The translations under genes and the position numbers were made by a program. A model generated the notes under the pieces. The model did not search any database, had not been told where the DNA came from, and saw only the letters and a list, made by a program, of their open reading frames with translations. A stretch of DNA of 64,000 nt, from positions 15,102,536-15,166,535 of the forward strand of contig OX439004.1 in assembly GCA_949316495.1 (NCBI GenBank), written 5' to 3'. Shown here in pieces: positions 24,237 through 35,899 of this stretch. Position 1 is the stretch's first letter. Each line of letters starts with the position of its first letter. This stretch comes from Amphiduros pacificus (lineage: Eukaryota > Annelida > Polychaeta > Phyllodocida > Hesionidae).

Positions 24237-24803
24237 TGCCTCAGTCACATTTGCTCTGATTTCAATAAAGATGCCCGGCCGATGTGAATTTTTTACAAAA
24301 TCAGCAGGCAGTTCAGATTGCCGTGCGGGCACCGGGAGATCATCTGCCACAATTGGGCATCTTGAAGATGTCGGACGGGTCATCGAGAACTTTTAGCTGC
24401 AACATAAAAGTTGCAGGCGTTTCTCCAATTATCTTATCAGCAAATATCATCTTAAAGTGAACGGCAGGGTCCCAGCAGTGTCCCGCAGGCACATCGGCAA
24501 ATTATCTTAGGGCTGCCGGTGGCATTGTGTGGTGAAAATAGGATTAAATATTTTGTTAAGCCTACCCAGACGTCTTAAAGACATCCTACAGACGTCTGTA
24601 TCATGAAACAAACGTCGTAAAGACATCCTGCAAATGTCTGTGTCATTTCATCTTGCGGGTGCCGTGCGGTACCCTTTAATAATGTGACCACAGCTACGGC
24701 ATATCTCAGATTGTTGCTGATAAACTCCCCAACACCCGGCAGACTGTGAAGTCGGCCGATTCTTACTTCCTGGCTGGCGCCTGGTGCAAATGTGACTGAT
24801 GCA
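24237..24803 (+). mobile_element. TWA-type TIR element, copy 2 (567 bp, forward)
   Basis: Left end TGCCTCAGTCACATTTGCTC, right end GCAAATGTGACTGATGCA, with TTA on both sides. Short form with two CAGACGTCT blocks. Same orientation as copy 1 and opposite to copy 3, which begins only 180 bases further on. Confidence 0.85.
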
Positions 24804-24983
24804 TTAGCAAGGCATGTTAACCATAAAATTCACTCATCGTGATCCCTGCCCTGCGTAGCAAGCATTGGTGACGATGGCATATCCTCATCATGACTACTGC
24901 CCTGCGTAGAAAACTGTGGTTAAAATGCAAAAATCTGCCACGTTTGTTTAAGGATGCCTGATCCCCACCACATTCTCACCTTA
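24804..24983. other. Spacer between inverted element copies
   Basis: 180 bases containing a diverged direct pair: ACTCATCGTGATCCCTGCCC and TCCTCATCATGACTACTGCC, each followed by TGCGTAG. It forms the loop of the inverted repeat made by copies 2 and 3. Confidence 0.5.
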
Positions 24984-25550
24984 TGCCTCAGTCACATTTG
25001 CACCGGGCGCCGGCGGGGAAGTTAGAATCGGCCGACTTCACAATCTGCCGGGCGCCGGGGAGTTTATCACCAACAATCTGAGAGATGCCGTAGCTGTGGT
25101 CACATTATTTAAGGGCACCGCACGGCACGTGCAAAACTGAATAGCACAGACGTCTGTAGGATATCTTTACGACGTCTGTTTCATGACACAGATGTCTGCA
25201 AGATGTCTTTAAGACGTCTGGGTAGGCTTAAAAAAAATATTTAATCCTATTTTCACCACACGATGCCACCGGCAGCCCTAAGATAATCTGCCGATGTCCC
25301 TGCGGGACACTACCGGGACCCTGCCGTGTACTTTAAGATGATATTTGCTGATAAGACATCGGGGAAACGCCGGCAACTTTTATGTTCAAGATAAAAGTTC
25401 CCGATGACCTGCCCGACGTCTTAAAGATGCCCAATTGTGGCCGATGATCTCCCGGTGCCCGCACGGTGATCTGAACTGCCTGCCGATTTTGTAAAAAATA
25501 CCCATCGGCCGGGCATCTTTACTGAAATCGGCGCAAATGTGACTGAGGCA
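24984..25550 (-). mobile_element. TWA-type TIR element, copy 3 (567 bp, reverse)
   Basis: Begins TGCCTCAGTCACATTTGCAC and ends GCAAATGTGACTGAGGCA. Flanks are TTA on the left and TAA on the right, so the duplication is imperfect or has mutated. Same length as copies 2 and 5. With copy 2 it forms an inverted repeat of 567-base arms. Confidence 0.85.
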
Positions 25551-25553
25551 TAA

Positions 25554-25857
25554 GCCCACTGACTAATACACGGTTATACATCATGTTCACCTCACAAACT
25601 AAGACATAACATTACCTTACTTTCGAACATTACCAAGCTTAAACACCGACCTTCCTTTACTATTTAATTTACGAACCTTACCTCACTAACTAATAATTTA
25701 TTTTACCTCACTAATACACTACAATTGCTTAACTGACCAGTACACCAACCTTATCACACTGATGAATGAGCATTAACTTATCTAACATCCTTATTTCATT
25801 AATACGTCAACCTTACCTCATTATCTAACACATTATCCTTTACCTAATAACCTCACC
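25554..25857. repeat. Degenerate G-poor repeat block
   Basis: AACCTTACCTCACTAACTAA-like phrases return every 30 to 50 bases (CCTTACCTCACTAAC, TTTACCTCACTAATAC, AACCTTACCTCATTATCTAA). The plus strand is almost free of G. It reads as an old minisatellite. Confidence 0.55.
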
Positions 25858-25988
<131 letters not shown>

Positions 25989-26432
25989 CGCTAACATAAG
26001 GTGTAAATTGGACATAAATGATTTATTTATTTTTATACATTAAACATTATACATCATTAATTCTCTTAACTATTACATACAAAATACAAATACCTATAAT
26101 GTTTCTTCACATATAAATCGATAGTAATATTAGCTTAATCATATTAATGTCACTTTACTTCGTTTCCCTTGCGTAAGGCTGGAATATGGAGGCAGCCTCA
26201 TACCCCCTTTTATATATCCCCTGGGGTGGACCCCATGGTGACACGCGACACCAGTCTGGGGCAATTAGCCTGGCTGTCAGGCTCTCTTCGGATTCTGAAA
26301 TCCGAAAGCTGAAAGTTATCTGCGCAGATTTGCATCATAATGCCACATATATTGTCAACTGTACATGTACAAGCTTGACACCCGAATTTACCCGCTTAAT
26401 TATTAGGGAAGCATACGCATAACTTGTGTGCT
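25989..26432. other. Unannotated stretch
   Basis: Contains a 78-codon open frame (26186-26422) without a recognisable domain. No splice or start evidence. Not called as a gene. Confidence 0.35.
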
Positions 26433-26435
26433 TAA

Positions 26436-27037
26436 TGCCTCAGCCACATTTGCACCGGGTGCCGGCCGGGAAGTAAGAATCGGCCGACTTCCCTGTCTGC
26501 CGGGCACCGGGGAGTTTATCAGCAACAATCTCAGATATGCCGTAGCATAGTAACACTAAACACGGGTGCCACACGGCACTTGCCAGATGAGATGTAAAAG
26601 ACGTCTGCAAGATATCCTAAAGACGTCTGTCTCATTTGACAGACGTCTGAAGGACGTCCTAAAGACGTCTATGTGACATCGTAGGGAGCCCGTCAGATCA
26701 TCTGACGGTGAACACATGAAATAAAAATAATCCTATTTTCACCGCACGATGTCACCGGCAGCCCTAAGATAATCTGCTGATGTCCCTGCGGCACACTGCC
26801 AGGACCCTGCCGTGTACTTTAAGATGATATTTGCTGATAAGACATCGGTGAGACGCCGGCAACTTTTAAGTTGCAGCTAAAAGTTCCCGATGACCCGCCC
26901 GACATCTTAAAGATGCCCAATTGTGGTCGATGATCTCCCGGTGCCCGCACGGCAATCTGAACTGCCTGCCGATTTTGTAAAAAAATACCCATCGGCCGGG
27001 CATCTTTACTGAAATCGGGGCAAATGTGACTGAGGCA
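26436..27037 (-). mobile_element. TWA-type TIR element, copy 4 (602 bp, reverse, long form)
   Basis: Begins TGCCTCAGCCACATTTGCAC and ends GCAAATGTGACTGAGGCA, with TAA on both sides. It carries the GAGCCCGTCAGATCATCTGA segment shared with copy 1 and absent from copies 2, 3 and 5. Confidence 0.85.
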
Positions 27038-27465
27038 TAATTTAGTCATATCTTGACAGAATGATCGGTTCAAAAGCGGATGTTTGGATTGAATAAAATA
27101 TTATTTAAAGCATTCATGAAACCTGACTTTCAGACACATTTTCTTTACATAACATGAATGTTTATACCCTAAACAGTGCTTTTATGTAGTATTACCCAAA
27201 ATATTCCCTGTTAACAACTTTCTGTGGCACTTGAAAGTTGATCAGTTGTCTGCTGAAACCTTCACCAGCAATTGAACACTTTGTCAACAAGCTTTGTTTA
27301 GCTGGTTTGTGATCCCATGTAAACACCTAATGAGTTACCAGCTGGGCACCTGTCCAGCTTGGGAAACAGGGTGGAGATGTTTTGTACAATTTATCAATTT
27401 ATTGCCAGGAGTATACTTCAGAACAACATAAGATTATTTTAATATTATTTGAATCAATGAAATAA

Positions 27466-27535
27466 CTCATGGTTGTGACAAATATCTTATGGTTGTGACA
27501 AATATCTTATGGTTGTGAAAGATATATCATATATG
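27466..27535. repeat. Short 20-bp triple repeat
   Basis: TCATGGTTGTGACAAATATC, then TTATGGTTGTGACAAATATC, then TTATGGTTGTGAAAGATATA: three adjacent copies of 20 bases. Confidence 0.85.
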
Positions 27536-27539
27536 GGAA

Positions 27540-28620
27540 AAGTATACTATTTATTTGAAAAGAATCTTATGCATGTGAAAACCTTTCTATCAAAAGGGGA
27601 AGACATGACTCAAATGCTGCATGGAATCCCCCTTAACTTAAAGGCTGTGATATTGAAAAAGTGACATTTGATCACTGGTTTGGCCTTAAATCACAAAGAC
27701 TTTGAATGGCAAAACTGTGAATGCTGATAATTGGTATCAGTAAAATTTATGATTTGACCCTCTTTGATGAAATTTGGGGTTTTTCACACCACTGAATGGG
27801 AAGACATCAAAAGCTGCACGGATTGCACCTTAAAAGCTGGGCTTTTTTAAACTTGTTTTTTGCAAACATATATAATATAAAAAATAATGATTTTTCTTCA
27901 TTTATAACTTCATAAATATTCATCCGTTTTTAATCATTTTACCACCAAAAGAAAGCCAAGAAAAGGCACTATCATCATGATGAGTGTTATCTTCCAATTC
28001 ATTCTTTAAATAGTAGAAAAAATGGCCGAAAATGTGTTGCTCCAATTTTGACAATTGGTAAACAACACCTCCTGTGACTTACGGAGCCCCCTGACAGTTC
28101 AAAGGTCAAGGTCACACAACACACTTTCTGTTTAGTACTGGCAGTACTTGGTGGTCACAAAAATCGAACTTCTCAGGGCAGATGTTCTTTTGTGGATTTC
28201 AGACAGATGGCCTGTATGTATGTCAATTTTAAGATTATATATTGTTTTCAGATACCTTAAACCACTGTAAAATCGCCTGGAACCTTCCAGGTTTCATGAA
28301 TGCTTTAAACAATATATCAATTAGGAATATCTAATTATTTTCACCAAACTAGAATGTCTGTTTTTGACCTCCACCTGTGTTGGGGAAGGAACATGCCTCG
28401 AGCGAGGGTGGATGCATTTGATCCGATTTTCTTCGCAAAAAGATATACTTCTTGTGAATAAAACATTACTTCTTCAGGCCTTGACATAAAGAGAAAAATG
28501 TTGGCTGCCCAGTTGGGCCAACAGAGCGTGAAAAGTGGTGGCCTGAAGTTGGTGATCTGGTGGTCCTGGGCCACTGGGCCAGTGCGTATGTCAATGCCTG
28601 TCTTCTTAGTGGCTTTGGTA
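27540..28620. other. Unannotated non-coding stretch
   Basis: No gene recognised. TCAAAGGTCAAGGTCAC near 28096 matches a nuclear-receptor extended half-site by chance-level criteria only. Confidence 0.35.
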
Positions 28621-28627
28621 TACTTTC

Positions 28628-28955
28628 CTGTAGCAGTGGGACGTGGCTCAGTTGGTAAGACATCCGGGGTTATTCCGGTTGGAACAGGTACTTCGGCCAT
28701 ACTGTGCGGTCGAGAAAAGTACATATCTGTAACTGAGTTGTTTCCTATTCCAGCCAGTCAATCAGGACTGTTTATCAAAGACCGTGGTTTGTGTGTTTAT
28801 GTCTATGTGATAATGCTATGCTAAAGACCCCCCCCCCCCCCCCCCACTCTTTGAAAATAATAGGACATTGAGTCCCGGTGACAGGTTTCTAGCTGTCCTG
28901 ATACAATTTAAACAGTGTTTAAAGGTCATTTATAAAAACAAACCAAACCAAAATA
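28628..28955 (+). mobile_element. tRNA-derived SINE, family B
   Basis: ACGTGGCTCAGTTGGTAAGAC (28640-28660) is a good pol III A-box (TGGCTCAGTTGG). A tRNA-like head continues to about 28710. The body follows, then GGTGACAGGTTTCTAGCTGTCCTG and an AAACAAACCAAACCAAA end. The B-box is not obvious. A poly-C run of 19 lies at about 28829-28845. A tail fragment of the same family is at 42555-42660. Confidence 0.6.
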
Positions 28956-29610
28956 ATTTCTTCTAAATAGCACGTGGAATCCAAGCTCCTTTTTTCAAGA
29001 AATATAAGCTTTAAAGTATTTTCGGTTTTGTATGATAATTATTTATCAGATGAAAATTCCTCCTCACACGCAGGAAACTACCAGCCGAGGGTATTTTGGT
29101 GAGACTATTGATAAAAAATATCAGATACATAAAAGCGACTTGATTATTCACCTATTTGCTCTATGATATGGAAGTGGATTTAATTTTCTAAAAATTCTGA
29201 CTGCACAATATTCTTGAGATATGCAGAGGACTTCTGAGAAACTAGGTATTCAAACCACAAGGCGTTATAATTGAGTTTTGTAAAAATACTCTTGCGTAAT
29301 TAAGAGAACTTCAAAGACGAAGCGTCATGTGATTTCCTAATTACTAGGCACACTCAATAGACGACATGGTGATTCGGAGGCACGCATGCGCGGATCTGTG
29401 CTGCTACGATATCTTCTTTCAAACTCTCATATCATTGTATCTTTTGCAACATGTAAAAGCATGTAATTCTATGTCAATCTCTCCATTCAGTCAACGGGAC
29501 ACTCTCTCTGTTATTCAACATAATTTGATATAAAACTTAAAATGATATGATAATCTTGCCATGAGATACATTAGATAGTTATATGCCAATGAACAGCCCA
29601 GTGCGACACA
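28956..29610. other. Unannotated non-coding stretch
   Basis: Nothing recognised between the SINE and the 41-base repeat copy. Confidence 0.35.
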
Positions 29611-29651
29611 TTTCCTATTCCAGCCAGTCAATCAGGACTGTTTATCAAAGA
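29611..29651 (+). repeat. 41-bp exact copy of a SINE B segment
   Basis: From TTTCCTATTCCAGCCAGTCA to GGACTGTTTATCAAAGA this is identical to 28741-28781. The flanks differ on both sides; the right flank becomes an A-rich run (TAAAAAAAAA). It is probably a second SINE fragment. Confidence 0.75.
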
Positions 29652-30204
29652 TAAAAAAAAACACTTGAACCTATTGCATTGCACTGGACATTCATCATTC
29701 ATCATTTCAGTTTCACGCAATATGAAAATAAAAACATATATTAAGATCCGTAAAGGGAGCAAAATGGGACTTGCATATCTGTTTACTATTTGGTAAATTA
29801 TAACTCAGTGTTATCAGGCCGTATTTATGTATTCTGGCTTTTACTGATACAAGGTTCCCCGAATAAGATGATGTGTACTGCAAAATAAAAGGATTCTGTG
29901 AAGTTGAAACTTTGAAGTGAAGGCTCTTCTGTGTATGCATATAATGGATGAAATCAACTGTGCAATGCCATAAACAACCTATTCATATTAATTTTCACAC
30001 GCCCAAAATTAATGTGTGTCAGATGAAATGCAATATTTATCTCGGTTTGGAAAAACTTTGTTTTGCTTTTGTGAAACATTTGGCAAACACTATGTGTTAT
30101 AGAATGAAACACAATATTGTGTTTAATACTTTATCCCAGAAATGAAACATGATGTGTTTAACTTTAAGAGTATGTTTATTCAAAACATTTGACGTCTGTA
30201 TTTC

Positions 30205-30950
30205 GTGGAATTGCGTCATAGTAACTAGTTAGATTACTATCCTTTGATCCCTTTGTAGTTGCTGACTTTAAAACAATGGAAAAGTAATCGTTTATATATT
30301 GACTTACAAAGGTTTCACATAATCATTGGTCTATTTTTTAACTTCATTTTTGATGATAAATGAATGAATATTTTCAAACAGAACAAATAATATCCACTGA
30401 AATAAAACTTCCATAAAACTTGTATGCCTCAATACATTTTGTTAGAAAAATAGAAAATATAGATTCCATCTTTGTCATTTATTTATAGATGTTTGTTGTT
30501 ATTAGGTTCTCTGCTAAACAGAGTTGATCTATCCTCGATCTAGGTAGAAAATCAACTCTCCTGTCTCTACCTCTGAGTTATCATTAGATTTATCATCCAT
30601 CAAACCTTTCAACCGAAATATTATTTACAATATAATACTTATATTATTCATGTTGTGGTATACTGTTGTACATTTTATTTTAGTTATTTTAAATATATCA
30701 TAGTTTTTTTAAGACAATAAATACACGCTTAATAAAATCATCTACACTTGTAAAACAACCCATAATCAATCGCGACATATACAACTCCGAATCGTGGCTT
30801 TTATGTCTTTGAATAATTCTGAAAAACAATTACGTCAAGACCTTCTTGTCTTGCGCCTATATGGCATCAGAACAATGGCCATGGCGGCAACTTTGATGTC
30901 CCTTTTGATCTTGTGACGTCATGCCATCATCCATAATTACTCCGAGGTGT
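30205..30950. mobile_element. Relative of the inner nested TIR element
   Basis: ATCCTTTGATCCCTTTGTAG, TTGCTGACTT near the left, and CAATTACGTCAAGAC, CGCCTATATGGC, AACAATGGCC, TTTGATGTCCCTTTTGATC near the right match 21200-22100 in order. The right end CCATAATTACTC matches the TIR; the left end is not preserved. A fragment of repeat R2 (GTAGAAAATCAACT) is embedded at about 30500-30600. Confidence 0.6.
30500..30600. repeat. Repeat R2, rearranged fragment
   Basis: GCTAAACAGAGTTGAT and AGGTAGAAAATCAACTCTCC are inverted relative to each other; both are parts of R2 (16196-16335). Confidence 0.45.
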
Positions 30951-31679
30951 CACCAACACACACCTGTTAAAACATGATAAACTATATAAGTGAGAGAGTT
31001 ATTTCTCAGAGTGCAAGCAAAAGACCCTCTTTATAATTTAAGCATGCTACATAACTGGTTTAGATAATACTTCTCCTCTCAGCAGACAAAGCTTCTTATC
31101 TCACTACTGGCTACTATGGATAAGAGCATTGATGGCTTCTGACAATCAGGTACTTTATTTCATGTGGGATTGCCAAAAAATCAAAAGAACTATCACCTGA
31201 ACGATGATAAATTTTTGAATTGTTTTGCTCTATTCAAATTACGAGGCTTGTTATAATGATATTCATGTTGTATATTTCTATTATTTGTTTTAATTTACCT
31301 GCGCTGTAAACTCTTGTGTTTCTTTTCATAATGACTGCTTCTTAGATTTTAATCTTGTTATATTCATACAAAAGCATATATTTACAGAAAAAATATTATA
31401 AATGGCAATCGATTTGCATTGTTTAGTCTTTAACCTTTACTCAAGAAAGAAATGGACAAATGTAATTCTTTTAAAAATCAAGAATTGAGTATTAGAAACT
31501 TGGAATCACTACATGAACTGATGTGAACAATATGATCTCATGTTTCAACAGTACACTTGTGCAATAGATGTAATATGTAAACAATGAATAGATATGATTA
31601 AAACAAACATGAAGGGGGGAGCATTCAAAAATCCAATATTGCACATTATAGGTTTGCGTTTTATAGGCTTTTACCTCAC

Positions 31680-31925
31680 TTTCAATATTATTTCAGTTAT
31701 ATCATGACGTGACCTGCTTGTTGCAGACAACCCACCTAGTCACAGATTAACAAAGACAATGCGTTAACCCATTCAGGCGTGGGCCTCAGCTCATGGGAAA
31801 TTGTAACAAGAATTCATTGACACGACCGGGAATCAACCCACAACCTCTGGATCACCAGAGAGGACTTGGTACTAATAATCTTGCGCTCTGACCAACTGCA
31901 CCACGGCCAATTATGACTCATGTAT
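31680..31925 (-). mobile_element. tRNA-derived SINE, family A, most complete copy
   Basis: Read on the minus strand it starts at about 31925 with a tRNA-like head: A-box TGGTGCAGTTGGTCAGAGC and B-box GGTTGTGGGTTGATTCCC. The body then runs to the tail ATAACTGAAATAATATTGAAAG. Spacing between the boxes is about 45 bases, longer than in a normal tRNA. The body and tail are shared with 625-885 and 55430-55655. Confidence 0.8.
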
Positions 31926-32004
31926 TGTCAAGCAAACTGTGATATCCTTCTCCTCCTGTAATGATAGTTATGAAGATAAATACACATACTATCGTATAAA
32001 GAGA

Positions 32005-32175
32005 ACACATTGTTCATATATAAAGAAAACTGTTTTAGGAAGTAATGAACCTTTAATTTGACAAATGACACCATGAAATAATTGATAATTGAATACATAA
32101 ACGTAGATTAAATCAGATTAGGAATTCTAAATTGCAGCAAAATCATTGCCAATAACTAGATGTCTGTGCATCAAG
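32005..32175 (-). pseudogene. Duplicate of the NXPE 3' UTR region
   Basis: AAACTGTTTTAGGAAGTAATG, CTTTAATTTGACAAATGACACC, AAATAATTGATAATTGAATACATAA and GATTAGGAATTC match 33508-33640, the 3' flank of the NXPE-like gene at 33687-35153, in order and orientation. No coding sequence accompanies it. It is likely the stub of a former tandem paralogue or a segmental duplicate. Confidence 0.6.
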
Positions 32176-32461
32176 CTTGACACTAATTACAGGAACATTA
32201 CTTCCCCACCACTGGTCTACTCATACTGTATTATGACAAAACTCATCCCTTTTTTAAGCTGAAAAGAAAACTTTAAATGAGAGCTTGAGGAGAGACATTA
32301 TTCTGACCAATACATTTGCAGCTACACACTTGGGATGGCTTGTGTCAATTGGATCCGAGGTAAGGCACAAGGCCAGATATTTTCAAATATTTCCGCCAAT
32401 TTAAAATCTGGATATAGGCATATCCATACATTTGGGGTGCAAGATGAAAGAGATTCTGACA

Positions 32462-32690
32462 TTACGTGTTAGGCCCTTAGAAATTGAGGCATATCTCGTC
32501 CAACTTATGGCAGCCGCTATGCTTTTAGTACTTTCACAGCTTGACCACTAATATCACTAATGAACAAAATAGGTGCGAGTACACTTCCGCGTACACTTGC
32601 GTGTTAGACCCTGAAGAGATTTTGATGCACATCACGACCAACTTACATGCCGCCATATTCCAGCTTGGTCACCTGTGTCACAGATGATCA
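32462..32690. repeat. Diverged tandem duplication of about 140 bp
   Basis: ACGTGTTAGGCCCTTAGAAA with CGTCCAACTTATGGC and CAGCTTGACCAC at 32464-32550 is repeated as GCGTGTTAGACCCTGAAGAG with CGACCAACTTACATGC and CAGCTTGGTCAC at 32600-32680. Confidence 0.6.
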
Positions 32691-32699
32691 TAATACATG

Positions 32700-33490
32700 T
32701 GAATGCTCTCGCAACCATGCTCCATTTAACTTTTGATCTCCCACACTATTTCTATTCCAAAGACTTCCCTTTCAAAGTTTGGTAATTTTTTCTAAAGGGT
32801 TGTATATCAGCTTTTTAGAATAGAAGTGACAGAATCAAAATGTAAGGTGTCAAAATTGGTGTTCAAAAACCACAATCTTGAAATCGTTCTTTCTGTGCGG
32901 GATTCTATTTAACAATACAATGAGGTAAAAATTCATTCAACCTTTATTGATATAATCCAACCAAGTTTTGAACTGGCCCTACTATTAGGACAGTTGATAT
33001 GTCCATTGTTGCTGAAAGAGTAGCAAAAACATGTTCACGGTATTTTTCATTGCCATTTCATCGCTATTGCATACAATGTTTTAGTATAAAAGTTAAAATA
33101 CTAACGGCAATTAGATAGAAAATTAACCAAACACTCATTGATAAGATGATGCTGACGAAACCATTTACTGCTCTTTTTCATAACATTTTGTGAATAGCAT
33201 TATCCCACAAATCAAAACGATAATGGGAATGTTTGATTTCATTAAAAATACCTTTATGATGTCTTCTTTGAATTGAATTTAATATATTTATGAATATGTT
33301 CTAGTATTCAATAATATATTATTATTTATAGATGTAAAATAAAAAGAACAGCATCAGAGTAAAATATTAAAGAATGAAAAAAGGTTAATTTTACTAAACG
33401 AAATGGGATGAAATAGCCATGTTGAACAAACATATTTAATTCACAAAAAGATAACATAACATGACTCAGAATTATCAATTTAAAGCAATA
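32700..33490. other. Non-coding flank downstream of NXPE-like gene 1
   Basis: No exon recognised on either strand; AT-rich. Confidence 0.4.
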
Positions 33491-33497
33491 AAATTTG

Positions 33498-33503
33498 TTT
33501 ATT
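33498..33503 (-). terminator. Poly(A) signal AATAAA of NXPE-like gene 1
   Basis: TTTATT on the plus strand is AATAAA on the coding strand, about 185 bases after the stop codon at 33687. It is a reasonable distance for a short 3' UTR; the cleavage site is not determined. Confidence 0.45.
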
Positions 33504-33686
33504 GATTTGTAAAGAAAACAGTCTTAGTAAACAAAGAACCTTAATTTGACAAATACCACCATAAAATAATTGATAATTGAATACATAACCATACATTAAA
33601 TGAAATTAGGAATCATACATTTCAGCAATACATTATGTATTAAATGATATACAGATTGATGTAAATCTTTTTGGTTACATTTATCA

Positions 33687-35153
33687 TCACCATGAAGATG
33701 TTTGACAGATATACCACAAGAGCGCATGAGCAATTGCCTTGCCAACCTTTCCATCACTAGCTTTCTTTTGTATCTTGGTACAAACATTATCACACCTTTT
33801 CTCATTAAAACAGAAATAATGTCCAGTGCAATCATGTTCAGAATTTCTTATATTAGAAGCAGAGAATGTAATGCTAAATTGTTCTATTGCATGTGGATCT
33901 AATCTGGATTTAATCCATCTGTTCAAAGCCTCAATGTTATAGTTGTTTCTAAACTTGCGGCTAACCTTGAAACTATCAGGAAAGCTAGTGATATCATTCC
34001 ATATTATACGTACATTGGGATTAGCATGTTTTAGATCAGATATTTTCTTAGTTATTTGATGTTCATCAAATGTTTTCTTGAACACAGTTGTATTATGTAA
34101 TTCTAAATCCCACATACCAATATTCAAGATTACTAAAATGTTTTCATGGTGGTGTTTTTTTATGAGTCCTTTTATCTCAGTTTGTAATAACTCAGCCAGA
34201 TGAATAGGATATTGTGCTCGATTTTTTGTCACACTGATAGTTGAATTGAATATTGATAACTTCCATTTAAAGTAGTAACTCATATAAATTGAATGTGAGT
34301 CTCCCATGAAAGCAATGTGATTTATTTTAGACAAACATTGGTTCAAATATGGGTAAAAGTCTGCTTGAACTTTGCACTCATCAACAGCCAAATCATACTT
34401 CCTGACATCATTTGTCTTAATCCAGGTTGGCATTCCATCTGGATTTATTTTACAGTTGGGGGTCACTGATAATCCATTTACTTTATCAATCAAGTTGGAT
34501 AAAACTGATGTTTGCTGCATGCACACCTTTCTTTGCTCCAAGAATTTAATAAATGGGTCAAGTCCTTTGTCAGCATATGCTGCATAATGTGTATACATGA
34601 GTATGACTGAGATGGTCACACATTTTTCCCAAAGTTGACATGATATAAGATACTGGCCATTGAAAAGGTCTAGGACTCCACATAGTCTGATGGTGACCCT
34701 GCCATTCATCTCCACTCGGAAATTACTGCCACCCTCAGTTAGGCTTTTGCTCTGTGTTTCTTTTATTTCTATAATGAGACGGGAACCATTTTGTTGCCAT
34801 TCTAGAACATGTTCCAGAGCAGATATATTCTTCATGAAGTTTGTAGATAATGTGTTTTTAGGAAACGTCCTAATCATTTGATGAAATGTGTTAATTCTAA
34901 ACATATAACTGTTTTCATTCAGATTATAAGCATTTGCCCTCAAGAAAGAATGTTCGTGCAATAATGTACTTTTTGGAAAGGCCTTATTCATGTGAGAACA
35001 CGTTTGGTTTTTGTATGTATAAAAGTGTTTACTAAAATTAATGTCACAAGCTCTCCAACATATATGCAGTGACACAAAATATAAATAAAGAATTAACATT
35101 AATATTATGGCTATTAACAGAAAAGAAAAGAACTTCCTTTTTTGTTCACACAT
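33687..35153 (-). CDS. NXPE-family-like type II membrane/secretory protein 1 (neurexophilin and PC-esterase domains)
   Basis: 488 residues in one coding exon. Residues 7-29 (FFSFLLIAIILMLILYLYF) are a signal anchor after a basic QKRK. A neurexophilin-like region follows (about 120-195: GGSNFRVEMNGRVTIRLCG, then LFNGQYLISCQLWEKCVTIS). Next is WIKTNDVRKYDLAVDEC, then the PC-esterase motif HIAFMGDSHSIYM with GDSH at 284-287. A late DCTGHYFCF (441-449) may supply the acid/histidine pair. Conserved cysteines are frequent. Start is the first ATG after the acceptor. On the coding strand an acceptor TTTTCCAG/AGG at 35333 and an upstream non-coding exon ending at 35816 (ATCAG/GTAAG) define a 483-base 5' UTR intron. 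The enzymatic substrate is unknown; NXPE proteins are secretory-pathway glycoproteins. A paralogue lies at 45239-46708. Confidence 0.85.
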   Translation of the reverse strand: MCEQKRKFFSFLLIAIILMLILYLYFVSLHICWRACDINFSKHFYTYKNQTCSHMNKAFPKSTLLHEHSFLRANAYNLNENSYMFRINTFHQMIRTFPKNTLSTNFMKNISALEHVLEWQQNGSRLIIEIKETQSKSLTEGGSNFRVEMNGRVTIRLCGVLDLFNGQYLISCQLWEKCVTISVILMYTHYAAYADKGLDPFIKFLEQRKVCMQQTSVLSNLIDKVNGLSVTPNCKINPDGMPTWIKTNDVRKYDLAVDECKVQADFYPYLNQCLSKINHIAFMGDSHSIYMSYYFKWKLSIFNSTISVTKNRAQYPIHLAELLQTEIKGLIKKHHHENILVILNIGMWDLELHNTTVFKKTFDEHQITKKISDLKHANPNVRIIWNDITSFPDSFKVSRKFRNNYNIEALNRWIKSRLDPHAIEQFSITFSASNIRNSEHDCTGHYFCFNEKRCDNVCTKIQKKASDGKVGKAIAHALLWYICQTSSW

Positions 35154-35332
35154 CGTTATTAATGATGTATATATAAGTGATTCTTGTTTGAAATAAAATA
35201 CCTAACCAGCCTTTCGCCAATCTTCAAATCAATCATTTTTCAGGATTTTTGAATCATTACTCCTTAATGGCAGAACCTATTTACCAAGACATATAAATCA
35301 CCATTTTCCTGGGTTCAGATTTCTGGGATCCT

Positions 35333-35815
35333 CTGGAAAACATACAATAACAAGATATAAGAATATTCAGACATAATAATAAAATGCATTTGCATTTTAT
35401 TACTGAGACTTTATTCCAGAAACTAAATACAATTTATGTCACAAATCTATGGAATTTAGTATAAGGTTTGAAAATATGATAAAGGTGGAACAAGACCTTT
35501 GTGTTTCCTTATTGAAACTATTAATCCATGCCTCAAATTAGATTTTGTATTTCATATGATGATGCAATTAAAATTAGGAATAACAGGAAACAAACTTAAA
35601 TCATCATGTCCTCTTTGTGTGGATATATTTCACAATTTCATGGAAAGTGAATTTCAAACCTGTGTATGTAAATAACTTCAAGTGATTAAAAGGGCTGAGT
35701 AATAAATCCAGAATAAAGGTTTATGAAAACCAAATCCATATTCTCCTGCCAAATACAACATAAATATTTCTCATACAAAAAATAAATATATAATTAGATG
35801 CAAAACGATTCTTAC
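35333..35815 (-). other. 5' UTR intron of NXPE-like gene 1
   Basis: Donor GTAAGA at 35815 and acceptor TTTTCCAG at 35333 on the minus strand. The exon upstream of the donor (35816 to about 35900) aligns with the sequence upstream of the equivalent donor in the second NXPE gene: GCAGTCCA(G/T) with TGTT(G/A)TTG(A/T)TCAGC and GGGGCAATAGCC against GGGACAACAGCTT on the plus strand. That conservation supports a real exon. Confidence 0.6.
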
Positions 35816-35899
35816 CTGATGATTGAAGAAGCAGTCCAGATGGTGTTGTTGATCAGCTTCCCATATAGCATATAATTATTGATTCTATAACTTATATTT

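Noticed and set aside
28096-28112. Nuclear receptor site TCAAAGGTCAAGGTCAC
   Set aside because: Short motif expected by chance in 64 kb and no gene start nearby.
28636-28710. Functional tRNA gene
   Set aside because: Good A-box but no clear B-box or cloverleaf; followed by a SINE body.
31850-31925. Functional tRNA gene on the minus strand
   Set aside because: Boxes are spaced too widely and the head continues into the SINE body and tail shared with other copies.
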